DNA from: Lachnospiraceae bacterium
GTDB taxonomy: Bacteria; Bacillota; Clostridia; Lachnospirales; Lachnospiraceae
DNA: 64,000 nt
Assembly: GCA_022791815.1 (NCBI GenBank)
Contig: JAAVZU010000093.1
Location: forward strand, 28,822 to 92,821
Reading direction: 5' to 3'
This document shows positions 47,826 to 56,485 of the stretch, one piece after another. Each line of letters starts with the position of its first letter. Positions within the stretch are counted from its first letter, which is position 1. The position numbers were made by a program, and so were the translations under genes. The notes beneath the pieces are model-generated. The model was not told the origin of the DNA, searched no databases, and saw only the letters and a list, made by a program, of their open reading frames with translations.

Positions 47826-47917
47826 TTGCGTATTCTTTCAATTTGTGTTATGATAATTTCTGACAGAAGAAGTCATAAGAACGAAGGTGTTCTCATTTAT
47901 TTGAGGACACCTTTTTT
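47826..47917 (+). ncRNA. Possible short terminated transcript upstream of the glutamine synthetase gene
   Basis: TTGCGT (47826-47831) and TATGAT (47849-47854), 17-bp spacer, form a promoter. A terminator begins only 30 nt later: AAGGTGT-T-CTC (47884-47894) pairs with GAG-G-ACACCTT (47903-47913), then TTTT. The predicted RNA is about 57 nt, either a small RNA or an attenuated leader. Confidence 0.4.
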
Positions 47918-48069
47918 GTATAATTAGGAAATGGTTCTACAATTTCCTAGAGTACAAAAAGTTTTTTAGGCAAGTGCATATATGCTTTGCTCTTGCGGAA
48001 AAATTTTTAAAAGAAGAGAGAAACTCTCAAGTGCGCACAATAATTTTTCCACTTATGACAGATTCCTAA

Positions 48070-48098
48070 TTGACACTATTGTTAAGATAACGTATACT
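48070..48098 (+). promoter_or_regulatory. Promoter of the type III glutamine synthetase gene
   Basis: TTGACA (48070-48075) and TATACT (48093-48098), 17-bp spacer, about 99 nt before ATG 48197. The rest of the 470-nt gap holds the short transcript above and no gene. Confidence 0.75.
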
Positions 48099-48196
48099 AT
48101 TTCAATAGTGGTAAAATTGCCAATAGATGGTAATATAGAAACAAATAACAAGAGGTTAGCCTCTTATACATAAAAAGAAAGGATGTTGAAAGAGTA

Positions 48197-50308
48197 ATGG
48201 GAAATAATGTAATTGAACAAGTATTTGCGAAAGATGTATTTAATGATAGTGTAATGAGAGAGCGTTTACCAAAACCAATTTATAAGAAATTAAAATATAT
48301 TATGGCAAATGGTCAGGTACTTGATATGGAAGTAGCAAATGCAGTGGCACATGCTATGAAAGAATGGGCGCTTGAGAGAGGTGCGACACATTATACACAT
48401 TGGTTCCAGCCAATGACAGGTATTACTGCAGAAAAACATGATTCCTTTATTCAGCCGGGGCCGGATGGCGGCGTAATCCTTGAATTTTCTGGTAAAGAGT
48501 TAGTAAAAGGTGAGCCAGATGCTTCTTCTTTCCCAAATGGGGGTATTCGTGCTACATTTGAAGCAAGAGGGTATACAGCATGGGATTGTACTTCGCCAGC
48601 GTTTTTAAAAGAAGATGCCGCAGGGGTTATACTTTGTATTCCAACTGCTTTCTGTTCTTACACTGGAGAAGCTTTAGATAAGAAGACACCATTGCTCCGT
48701 TCTATGGAAGCAATCAGCACACAGGCAGTCCGTGTGTTAAGATGCTTAGGAAATGAAACAGTCAAAGATGTTAGTTGTTCTGTAGGACCAGAGCAGGAAT
48801 ATTTCTTAGTGGATAGAGAAAAATATTTACAGCGTGATGATTTAATTTTTACAGGCCGTACTTTATTTGGAGCAATGCCTCCAAAAGGACAGGAATTAGA
48901 TGACCATTACTTTGGAACATTAAAAGAAAGAATTGCAGCATATATGAAAGAGTTAAACAATGAATTATGGTCTCTTGGTATCTTAGCTAAGACCCAGCAT
49001 AATGAAGTTGCTCCTGCCCAGCATGAGATGGCTCCGATTTATGCAACAGCAAACATTGCAACCGATCATAACCAGTTAGTAATGGAAGTTATGAAGAAAG
49101 TAGCAAAACGTCACGGATTAGAGTGCTTGTTACATGAGAAACCATTTGCAGGTGTAAATGGTTCAGGAAAACATAATAACTGGTCATTGGTGACTAATGA
49201 AGGAAAGAATTTATTAGATCCAGGAAAGACACCACATGAAAACAGTCAGTTTTTATTATTCTTATCCGCAGTGGTTCGTGCAGTAGATGAGAATGCGGCA
49301 TTGCTTCGTTTGTCTGCATCTAACCCAGGTAACGATCATAGATTGGGAGCAAATGAGGCACCTCCAGCAATTATCTCTATTTTCTTGGGAGAGCAGTTGA
49401 CAGATATTGTAAATCAGTTAATTAAGACAGGAGAAGCTACAAGAAGTAAGACTGGTGGAAAATTATTGACAGGTGTTAGTACCTTACCTGACTTAAATAG
49501 AGATGCAACAGATAGAAATAGAACATCACCTTTTGCATTTACAGGAAATAAGTTCGAGTTCCGTATGGTAGCATCTTCTTTATCCATTGCAGGACCAAAC
49601 ACTATTTTAAATACAATTGTTGCTGATGTATTGTCTGATTTTGCAGATCAGTTGGAGAAAGCAGAAGATAAGAGTGCTGCTATGCATGATTTAATTGAGA
49701 AAACATTGACAGACCATCAGAGAATTCTATTTGATGGAAATGGATATGCAGGCGGCTGGGTAGATGAAGCGGAAAAACGTGGTCTTCCAAATACAAAGAC
49801 TATGGTGGATGCGATTCCAGAGCTGACTACAGACAAAACTGTTGAAATGTTTGAAAGATTGAAGGTTATGAATAGAACTGAGTTAGAAGCTCGTGTTGAG
49901 ATTAACTATGAGACATACGCAAAAGCAATTAACATTGAAGCAAAGACAATGGTTAATATGGCAAGTAAGAGATATATTCCAGCAGTTATCAATTATGTGA
50001 CAGATCTTGCAGGATCTATCAATGAAGTGGTTTCTGCTTGTCCAGAAGCTGACATAAGTGTGCAAAAAGAATTATTAACACAATCTTCAAGCCTTTTGGC
50101 ACAAGCAAAAGCAGCTCTTAAAAAGTTAGATGAATCTGTAAAAGAAGCAGCAGAGAAAAAAGAAGGAGAAGAACAGGCAGTCTTCTTTAAGGATGTAGTA
50201 TTTGCAGATATGGCAGCATTAAGAGCGCCAATTGATGAGTTGGAGATGATGGTTGGTAAAGAATATTGGCCAGTTCCTACTTATGGAGATTTATTGTTTG
50301 AAGTATAA
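48197..50308 (+). CDS. glnA: Glutamine synthetase, type III
   Basis: 703 residues, the long GSIII (GlnN) form, which assimilates ammonia into glutamine with ATP as a dodecamer in the cytoplasm. Recognised from [57 protein letters not shown] and the C-terminal coiled region. Start ATG 48197 follows AAAGAAAGG. Nitrogen control is likely but no operator could be recognised. A perfect 10-bp hairpin GGACTTTGCA/TGCAAAGTCC (50349-50373) follows the stop. Confidence 0.96.
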   Translation: MGNNVIEQVFAKDVFNDSVMRERLPKPIYKKLKYIMANGQVLDMEVANAVAHAMKEWALERGATHYTHWFQPMTGITAEKHDSFIQPGPDGGVILEFSGKELVKGEPDASSFPNGGIRATFEARGYTAWDCTSPAFLKEDAAGVILCIPTAFCSYTGEALDKKTPLLRSMEAISTQAVRVLRCLGNETVKDVSCSVGPEQEYFLVDREKYLQRDDLIFTGRTLFGAMPPKGQELDDHYFGTLKERIAAYMKELNNELWSLGILAKTQHNEVAPAQHEMAPIYATANIATDHNQLVMEVMKKVAKRHGLECLLHEKPFAGVNGSGKHNNWSLVTNEGKNLLDPGKTPHENSQFLLFLSAVVRAVDENAALLRLSASNPGNDHRLGANEAPPAIISIFLGEQLTDIVNQLIKTGEATRSKTGGKLLTGVSTLPDLNRDATDRNRTSPFAFTGNKFEFRMVASSLSIAGPNTILNTIVADVLSDFADQLEKAEDKSAAMHDLIEKTLTDHQRILFDGNGYAGGWVDEAEKRGLPNTKTMVDAIPELTTDKTVEMFERLKVMNRTELEARVEINYETYAKAINIEAKTMVNMASKRYIPAVINYVTDLAGSINEVVSACPEADISVQKELLTQSSSLLAQAKAALKKLDESVKEAAEKKEGEEQAVFFKDVVFADMAALRAPIDELEMMVGKEYWPVPTYGDLLFEV

Positions 50309-50400
50309 GAAAAGTTATAGATTAGGTAAATATCTATTGTTCACTATAGGACTTTGCACTTGTTGCAAAGTCCATAAAGAATAAGTAGTGATAGTAAAAA

Positions 50401-50498
50401 AGGGCTGTCGCACTAAGTATTGAACATAGAAGATATAGTATTAATTTAAAGTCAAATTCTACTATATCTTTTATATGTTTTTCTTAATGCGACAGCCT
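50401..50498. repeat. Long hairpin, MITE-like, between glnA and argH
   Basis: GGCTGTCGCA (50403-50412) pairs with TGCGACAGCC (50488-50497), continuing inward with TAAG/CTTA, AACATA/TATGTT and AGATATAGTA (50431-50440) with TACTATATCT (50460-50469). A ~100-nt near-continuous hairpin without coding capacity, preceded by A and followed by T tracts. It can end both converging transcripts; the GGCTGTCGCA ends recall insertion-sequence termini. Confidence 0.6.
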
Positions 50499-50513
50499 CA
50501 TTTTTTATTCTTA

Positions 50514-51887
50514 TTATTCAGTTAAATACTTACGATTTTCTTCAATTACCTGTTTCATAGCCTCCTGGCCAGGGGCACCAATAGTGTTACGTCTTTTTAC
50601 ACAAGTTTCCATGCTGATTGCTTCGTAAATATCATCTTGAAATACTGGGCTGATTGCCTGATATTCTTCTAATGTCATATCATCTAGAGCAATATTCTTT
50701 TCAATACAGAATAATACAAGCTGGCCAACAATACCATGAGCATCACGGAATGGTACACCATGATTTACTAAATAATCTGCAGCATCAGTTGCGTTTGTAA
50801 ATCCATTCCTAGCACTCTTATTCATGTTATCTTTATTAAATTCCATAGTTGCCATCATACCAGTGAATAGAGCAATACAGCCTTTTACTGTATCAATGGC
50901 ATCAAAAGTAAGTTCTTTATCTTCCTGCATATCTTTATTATATGCCAAAGGCAGGCTCTTCATTGTGGTAAGAAGTGACATTAAGGCTCCGTATACCCGT
51001 CCAGTTTTACCACGTACCAGCTCTGCAATGTCAGGATTCTTTTTTTGTGGCATAATGCTGCTTCCTGTGCTGTAGGCATCATCAATCTCCACAAATTGGT
51101 ATTCATTAGAATTCCATATAATAATCTCTTCACAAAAGCGGCTTAAATGCATCATAATGGTAGAAAGTGCAGATAATAATTCGATCAGATAATCTCTGTC
51201 TGATACAGAGTCCATACTATTTCTGGTAGCTCCTTCAAATTCCAAAAGACTTGCTGTATAATCGCGATCTAGCGGATAAGTAGTACCCGCAAGAGCACCA
51301 GAGCCAATTGGAGAATAATTCATACGCTTGTATATATCAGATAAACGTGAACGATCCCGTTTAAACATTTCAAAATATGCACCAATATGGTGTGCCAATG
51401 TAACTGGCTGTGCTTTTTGCAAATGCGTAAATCCTGGCATATAGGTATCCAGATTATTTTCCATAATCTTATGCAGTTCTAAAAGCAAATCCTTCAATAG
51501 ACCATCCAAAGCAACGATTTCATCTCTGGTGTAGAGTTTCATGTCCAAAGCAACTTGATCATTACGGCTTCTTCCAGTGTGTAATTTCTTTCCTACATCA
51601 CCAATCCGTTCAATAAGATGAGCTTCTACAAAGCTGTGAATATCTTCGTGTGTTCCATCAATAACTAAAGTACCATTTGTGATATCTGCTTCGATACCCT
51701 GTAGCCCAGCTATGATAGTATCTTTTTCCTCAACAGCCAGGATACCTTGTTTGGCTAGCATACTTACATGGGCAATACTGCCAGCAATATCCTGTTTGTA
51801 AAATTTCTGGTCAAAACCAATGGATGCATTAAAATTATGTACCAGCTGGTTTGTTTCCTTGGTAAAGCGACCGCCCCAAAGTTTCAT
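50514..51887 (-). CDS. argH: Argininosuccinate lyase
   Basis: 457 residues. Last step of arginine synthesis, releasing fumarate. The fumarase-superfamily signature GSSIMPQKKNPD, the N-terminal KLWGGRF and GRSRNDQVALD are all present; length is normal. GAGGTAAT precedes the ATG at 51887. argG is not adjacent; the gene is followed by the hairpin at 50401. Confidence 0.97.
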   Translation of the reverse strand: MKLWGGRFTKETNQLVHNFNASIGFDQKFYKQDIAGSIAHVSMLAKQGILAVEEKDTIIAGLQGIEADITNGTLVIDGTHEDIHSFVEAHLIERIGDVGKKLHTGRSRNDQVALDMKLYTRDEIVALDGLLKDLLLELHKIMENNLDTYMPGFTHLQKAQPVTLAHHIGAYFEMFKRDRSRLSDIYKRMNYSPIGSGALAGTTYPLDRDYTASLLEFEGATRNSMDSVSDRDYLIELLSALSTIMMHLSRFCEEIIIWNSNEYQFVEIDDAYSTGSSIMPQKKNPDIAELVRGKTGRVYGALMSLLTTMKSLPLAYNKDMQEDKELTFDAIDTVKGCIALFTGMMATMEFNKDNMNKSARNGFTNATDAADYLVNHGVPFRDAHGIVGQLVLFCIEKNIALDDMTLEEYQAISPVFQDDIYEAISMETCVKRRNTIGAPGQEAMKQVIEENRKYLTE

Positions 51888-51994
51888 AAATATTACCTCA
51901 TTTCTTAAGTCTTTCGTTGTTCTGGCTAATAGTACCAGTAACCATTATCCCTCTTGGGTAAAAGAATTGTAAGGTTCACCCTTTGAATGAACTG

Positions 51995-52342
51995 TTACTG
52001 AGAATCCTCTTCCAGCAGAGGTGGATTCTCAGTAACATCTTCTGTTTCTAGGGAACCATAAATACTAGGAAATTTTTGATGAAGCATCAAGATTTCCTTT
52101 TCGTATGCCTGAATATGAGCATTGGCAATGGTTGAAAAATGTTCATCCTGTGTTTCAATCTCAATGGCATCTGCTTCTGTACAGCGGTAATATTTGATTA
52201 AATTGCCACTTTCTAATGCCAAGGTTGAAGCATTGCACATATCTACATTTCGTTTGTACGGCAGTTTGTCATACATAGACATGTTTTCCTCTAATGTTGC
52301 ATCATAAGGCTGTTTTGTTACTGGAAATTTTGATACTGCCAT
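51995..52342 (-). CDS. Small hypothetical protein (115 aa)
   Basis: 115 residues from the ATG at 52342, favoured by GAGGGGAAG 8 nt upstream; an earlier ATG at 52360 precedes that site. Acidic, soluble, no membrane helix; contains YDKLPYKRNVDMC and YYRCTEADAIEIE. Not recognised. It lies about 108 nt upstream of argH on the same strand and may be cotranscribed. The stop overlaps a GAACTGTTAC repeat. Confidence 0.6.
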   Translation of the reverse strand: MAVSKFPVTKQPYDATLEENMSMYDKLPYKRNVDMCNASTLALESGNLIKYYRCTEADAIEIETQDEHFSTIANAHIQAYEKEILMLHQKFPSIYGSLETEDVTENPPLLEEDSQ

Positions 52343-52858
52343 AAAATCACTTCCCCTCAAATTCCATTCTGTAAATCTATATAAAATAATTATACTATTA
52401 TTTTGGAATTATGTCAAAACCACATGGAGTTTGATAGGATAGTTATTGTAACAGTTCGCATCTAAAGTCGATACAACATTTTTTCATTTTTAATAACTTT
52501 TCGGTTTCGTTTAAATCTTTATGATTGTATGAAATCTTAATATTATGCACTACTTTATCTTGGATGGTATATGCTTCTTCGTTTATTATATCCTTATTAC
52601 CTGTCTTTTTGGAGCTTACTATCATCCATTAATTTCCACCAATTGTAATAGTTTCTTCTTTACAAGTGATATATTCCTTTTCTATAATTGTGTTTTTGGT
52701 CTGACAAACCAGCATATTTTATATACAAAATCAGAAAAGATTGGTATATTAATATTATATTTTTGAAAAACGGACTCCATACTTATACAAATAATATTGT
52801 CATTAGAATCACTACTCAAACTTATGTTAAACAAAAATAGAATCGGTAAACTATGATT
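52343..52858. other. Region without a confident gene
   Basis: Very AT-rich. A 60-codon minus-strand frame (52443-52625; IQDKVVHNIKISYNHKDLNE...) has no clear ribosome binding site; it could be a short remnant. GTAACAGTTCGC at 52448-52459 belongs to the dispersed repeat family. This marks the left border of the ACGX operon. Confidence 0.4.
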
Positions 52859-53728
52859 TTATCTTAATACGTTTAATATCCTGCCAATATCTCCATTTAT
52901 ACATATAGACTGTTTTTCAATTTCTTTCGGATATACTGCTTCGCCATAATTAACACACACATAGGTTGCATTGTGGTTTTTTGCTGTCATCTGCCAAAAT
53001 GGATACTTAATGATGATGGGGGTGTTATAACCAACGCCCAGTTCAAGATACAGAATATTACTCCTTTTTCGTGTCCTGAGAAATTTAGAATATCTCTCGG
53101 CGGCTAGATGCCATCCTTCATCTTGAACAAATTTATCATCTGAACGCAGATTCATTGTCATAGGTTTACCACAAACAGGACATTTGGGTAAAAGCTCTGT
53201 TGGAATACGCATATTTTTCTGCTGTGACAACATTTTCCTGATGACAAATTCATTATTATATGTGCTGTTATGACAGGGTACACTGCATTGAAATAGACCA
53301 TAATCTCCTTGTGTGTAAAATAAACGTTTCCTGTCAAATCCCGCTTTCTGAAAACAATGGTCAACGTTCGTAGTAATAACAAAATAGTCTTTATCTTTTA
53401 CAAGTCTGAACAGCTCGTCATATACAGGTTTTGGAGCATTTTCATATCGGTTTACTGCAATATAACGGCTCCAGTATGCCCAATACTCTTCTAAACTCTG
53501 ATAGGGATAAAAGCCGCCTGTATACATATCATGAAATCCATATTTTTCTTCAAAATCCGAGAAATATTTATGGAAACGTTCTCCATCATATACAAAACCT
53601 GCAGAAGAAGAAAGTCCTGCACCTGCACCAATAATGATTGCATCAGCAGTTTCTATTTTTTCTTTTAATTTAATGATGTTATCTGAGCAGTTTCTGATAG
53701 ATTTTGTAGTCCTCGTCTTTAAAAACAT
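52859..53728 (-). CDS. SirTM-type sirtuin, probable protein ADP-ribosyltransferase
   Basis: 289 residues. NAD-binding IIGAGAGLSSSAGF, the TTNVDHCFQKAG segment (Asn and Asp of the sirtuin site), and zinc cysteines in FQCSVPC and CPVCGKP. The pattern matches macrodomain-linked class M sirtuins, known in staphylococci and streptococci to ADP-ribosylate a lipoyl carrier protein rather than deacetylate. GGAGG lies 8 nt before the ATG at 53728, inside the upstream macrodomain gene, so a 50-nt overlap is genuine and translation is coupled. The usual partners (GcvH-like protein, lipoate ligase) are absent from the window. Confidence 0.85.
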   Translation of the reverse strand: MFLKTRTTKSIRNCSDNIIKLKEKIETADAIIIGAGAGLSSSAGFVYDGERFHKYFSDFEEKYGFHDMYTGGFYPYQSLEEYWAYWSRYIAVNRYENAPKPVYDELFRLVKDKDYFVITTNVDHCFQKAGFDRKRLFYTQGDYGLFQCSVPCHNSTYNNEFVIRKMLSQQKNMRIPTELLPKCPVCGKPMTMNLRSDDKFVQDEGWHLAAERYSKFLRTRKRSNILYLELGVGYNTPIIIKYPFWQMTAKNHNATYVCVNYGEAVYPKEIEKQSICINGDIGRILNVLR

Positions 53729-55052
53729 TGAATATTACCTCCAATCCGTTATTGTTTTTAGAAATATAATCCTTCACAGTGGAAATTGCGATTTCTGCCG
53801 CTTTATCATTTGGAAAATGGAATACTCCCGTTGAAATACAGCAAAATGCAACACTTGTTATCCCACTTTGTGCCGCAAGTTCCAAACAGGAGAGATAACA
53901 GCTACGGAGCAAATCGCAATCCTCCTTTGTGACTTTACCGCTAACAATCGGACCGACAGTATGTAAGACATACTTGCATAGGAGATTATAGGCAGGGGTA
54001 ATCTTTGCTGTTCCCGTTGGTTCGGGAAATCCCTGACGCTCCATAATATCAGCACATTTAAGACGAAGCTGTATGCCTGCAAAGGTATGGATACAATTAT
54101 CAATACAGTTATGGCAGGGCTGGTAGCAGCCTGTCATACCACTGTTTGCAGCATTTACAATAGCATCGCAGGCAAGTGTTGTAATGTCCCCCTGCCATAA
54201 ATAAATCCTGTCTTGTAATGATTTCAGACTTGAGAGTCTGGTAATTCCCTTTTGGAACAATTCCTCTTGTAAATATTCATTCTGGATAGCCAAAAACTCT
54301 TTTGTTGCCTTTTGGGGCATACGAATATTCATTAGTGAACGCAAAAGCTGTTTTTGGTCATCTATATCTTGAGGTATTGTCATACTTTCATAAGATATCC
54401 GCTCTGAAAGCAGTTCTTTTATTAAATAAATTCTTCTTTGTGATTGTGTCATAATTAACGACTCCTGTACTCTGATAATCCGACCAGTTTTACGAGGTTT
54501 AGCAGTAGGGTGATTGTCAGTTTCAAGCGGATAACCTAACAGAAGCTGCATGACCGCATAATAATCTGTACGGATATTCCAACGCTTTAATATTTCCTGA
54601 CCATAAGGGTCCGCAAATGTTGTCCACCCTGCCCCAATATAACACGAACCGATACCAATAGAATCGGCAACTAACATCATATTTTCAGCAGCAACAGCAC
54701 AATCTTCCACAGAAAACAGAAAATTTTTAGGCGCAAACATCGTAATAACAGTTGGTGCATCATAAAAAGCATTTTTCAGATTGGGATTATCTGCAATACT
54801 TGGCTGTTCCTTTGATACATAATTTGTGGCAGTTGCCATTTTCGGATTTGAATTTGCAAGTTTAATTCGTTCTAACCGTTCATTGACCTCTTTATCCTGA
54901 CATACAGCAAATAACACACTCTGCCGTCCTCCTGCACTCGGCGCATATAATCCTGCTTGTAAAATCTGCTGTAAAGCAGTTTCTTCAATTTGTTTTGGTT
55001 CAAAGCGGCGGATAGCACGCCGGTGTAAAATAATATCCATCAACTCGCTCAT
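53679..55052 (-). CDS. Nitroreductase fused to macrodomain ADP-ribose hydrolase
   Basis: 457 residues. Residues 1-195 are an FMN nitroreductase (RRAIRRFEPKQIE, YAPSAGGRQS, AAENMMLVADSIGIGSCYIG). From Met201 to the end is a complete zinc-type macrodomain hydrolase: helical N-part with LRSLMNIRMP and EYLQEELF, then DAIVNAANSGMTGCYQPCHN, HTVGPIV and ISTGVFHFPN. The joint has no linker and AGGAG lies about 10 nt before codon 201, so the hydrolase may also be made alone. Expected to remove ADP-ribose added by the SirTM enzyme; the nitroreductase may act in peptide oxidation or reduction. RBS AGGAGG, 15 nt after the radical SAM gene. Confidence 0.88.
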   Translation of the reverse strand: MSELMDIILHRRAIRRFEPKQIEETALQQILQAGLYAPSAGGRQSVLFAVCQDKEVNERLERIKLANSNPKMATATNYVSKEQPSIADNPNLKNAFYDAPTVITMFAPKNFLFSVEDCAVAAENMMLVADSIGIGSCYIGAGWTTFADPYGQEILKRWNIRTDYYAVMQLLLGYPLETDNHPTAKPRKTGRIIRVQESLIMTQSQRRIYLIKELLSERISYESMTIPQDIDDQKQLLRSLMNIRMPQKATKEFLAIQNEYLQEELFQKGITRLSSLKSLQDRIYLWQGDITTLACDAIVNAANSGMTGCYQPCHNCIDNCIHTFAGIQLRLKCADIMERQGFPEPTGTAKITPAYNLLCKYVLHTVGPIVSGKVTKEDCDLLRSCYLSCLELAAQSGITSVAFCCISTGVFHFPNDKAAEIAISTVKDYISKNNNGLEVIFNVFKDEDYKIYQKLLR

Positions 55053-55067
55053 AGCCTTTTCCTCCTG

Positions 55068-55928
55068 TTATGATATTTCTTTCCAACATTGTGGATCTGC
55101 TGCATAGAAATTACCATCTTTGCCGCTTGCAACAGCGGGGCAGCCACGACACCATGCCAGCAGCTCGCATTTTGTACATTTTTCAAATTTATTATATTGA
55201 CGATAGGTTTCCATTTCACATACCCATACATCGGCAAGTCTATCGGTGAAAACATTAGCAATCTTACTGTTTTGTACTCTGCGGCAAGCATAAACATCTC
55301 CATTGGGAAGTATAGTCAAATGGCAGTTTCCGCAGTTACAACCACCATAAATCATACCGTCCTCTATGGTTTCAGGAATCTTAAAAGCTCCCGTTTCATA
55401 CTCATAAAGCATCCACAAATGGTCTTTCTTGTTAAAATATGTCATACTTCCGCTTGCTTCATGTGCTTTGAATTTCTTGTCACAAACAGTAAGCAGGTTA
55501 CGGTATTCTTGTGGTGTCATGCCTGTATCTTTTTCATCACTTGTTGGACAATAACGAGCAAAAGCAAATACATTTACTCCTGCTCCCTGATATTTCTGAC
55601 ATCCATATTCTTTTAGCTTCTGACAGATCGTATCATCTAAATGAAAGGGATTTCCGAGAATTGTAAAGGGGATATCATGGTTTTTCATTAGTAAAAGCAG
55701 TTTCCAAAAGTCAGGATGTAGTATTGGGTCGCCGCCAGTAATGTAGAAATATGGCAAACGGTCATATACTCTGCAAAAATCAAGGCAATTATAAAAGGTA
55801 TCTTCTATCTGTGCATAGTTCATGGAATCAAGTTTTTTGCAAGTATTTTCTGAAAAAATATAACAGTGTTTACATCGTTGGTCACATTCATCTGTAATAT
55901 GCCACTGAAAAGAAAAATATTGTTTCAT
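55068..55928 (-). CDS. Radical SAM/SPASM peptide maturase, ACGX system
   Basis: 286 residues. Radical SAM motif CDQRCKHCYIF (C-x3-C-x2-C) near residue 15, TGGDPILHP, and a C-terminal SPASM region with GGCNCGNC, YACRR, CTKCELLAWCRGCP and PQCW supplying ligands for auxiliary 4Fe-4S clusters. The family is known to accompany ACGX-repeat peptides, and such a peptide is encoded immediately upstream. The chemistry of the modification is not established to my knowledge; a thioether crosslink or Cys modification is the inference from related SPASM enzymes. Confidence 0.88.
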   Translation of the reverse strand: MKQYFSFQWHITDECDQRCKHCYIFSENTCKKLDSMNYAQIEDTFYNCLDFCRVYDRLPYFYITGGDPILHPDFWKLLLLMKNHDIPFTILGNPFHLDDTICQKLKEYGCQKYQGAGVNVFAFARYCPTSDEKDTGMTPQEYRNLLTVCDKKFKAHEASGSMTYFNKKDHLWMLYEYETGAFKIPETIEDGMIYGGCNCGNCHLTILPNGDVYACRRVQNSKIANVFTDRLADVWVCEMETYRQYNKFEKCTKCELLAWCRGCPAVASGKDGNFYAADPQCWKEIS

Positions 55929-55981
55929 ACGCTTTTACCTCTCTTATATGTAAATCGCTTTTTACGAATCGTCTTTGAATA

Positions 55982-56011
55982 GTTCCCAGTGAGATTATCC
56001 TCGCTGGGAAC
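55982..56011 (-). terminator. Hairpin between precursor and radical SAM gene
   Basis: GTTCCCAG (55982-55989) pairs with CTGGGAAC (56004-56011), extended by GAG/CTC after one mismatch. There is no T tract on the minus strand, so it probably acts as a partial attenuator or mRNA stabiliser that favours precursor expression. Confidence 0.5.
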
Positions 56012-56032
56012 AGCATTTAGAGGATGGCTGAC

Positions 56033-56221
56033 TTATTTATCGCCTGCTCCACAAGCAGTACCACAGGCGGAGGGAGTTTCCTCGGCAGGCTTGTCGCCTG
56101 CACCGCAGGCAGAACCGCAAGCAGCAGGGGTCTCAGCGGGATTATCTGAAGCGCCACAAGCTGTTCCGCAAGAAGAATCAGCTTCTTTTGTTTTCCATCC
56201 AAATAAGTTAGAAAGTGCCAT
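56033..56221 (-). CDS. ACGX-repeat peptide precursor
   Basis: 62 residues from the ATG at 56221, 8 nt after AAGGAGG (the ATG at 56227 is too close to that site). A short leader (MALSNLFGWKTKEADSS) is followed by three core units, each with two CG motifs: CGTACGAS, ACGSACGAG and ACGTACGAG, separated by acidic Pro-rich spacers such as DKPAEETPS. Six Cys occur at four-residue steps within units. This matches the ACGX repeat family of radical-SAM-modified peptides. No protease or exporter gene is next to it, so the product may stay in the cell. Confidence 0.9.
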   Translation of the reverse strand: MALSNLFGWKTKEADSSCGTACGASDNPAETPAACGSACGAGDKPAEETPSACGTACGAGDK

Positions 56222-56304
56222 TGTCATGACCTCCTTAATAATGTATTCAGAAAGTTTTTGCTTCCTGTGATTAATATTGTAATCGTTTTTTCATCTCCTA
56301 CAAG

Positions 56305-56333
56305 TACGCACTTTTTTATGGGGATACGCACTT
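56305..56333. promoter_or_regulatory. Direct repeats in the ACGX operon promoter region
   Basis: TACGCACTT occurs at 56305-56313 and 56325-56333, 20 bp apart, in the 258-bp gap between the divergent operon and regulator. Spacing of two turns of DNA suits a dimeric regulator such as the adjacent HxlR protein. Confidence 0.45.
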
Positions 56334-56440
56334 ATTTGTAACTTTTGTGTATTTACAGTCTTTTTCGTATAAAGCGGATAATAATTTTTTGCTCTCAATA
56401 AATCCTATTGATTTTTCCGACTTGCTACAGTAGTATATAG

Positions 56441-56470
56441 ATGTAACATTAATTTCTAATGTAACATTAA
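56441..56470 (+). promoter_or_regulatory. Direct repeats before the HxlR gene
   Basis: ATGTAACATTAA occurs at 56441-56452 and 56459-56470 with 18-bp period, immediately before the ribosome binding site TAAGGAG. Possible autoregulatory operator. Confidence 0.4.
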
Positions 56471-56485
56471 TAAGGAGTGCTTGTC

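Noticed and set aside
47982..48173. 63-codon plus-strand frame before the glutamine synthetase gene
   Set aside because: It spans a good TTGACA/TATACT promoter and has no ribosome binding site.
52545..52766. 73-codon plus-strand hydrophobic frame
   Set aside because: AT-rich chance frame with Phe/Leu/Ile bias and no ribosome binding site.
55989..56270. 93-codon plus-strand frame with Pro/Gln repeats
   Set aside because: It is the complement of the ACGX precursor, whose own strand has the ribosome binding site and the matching maturase.
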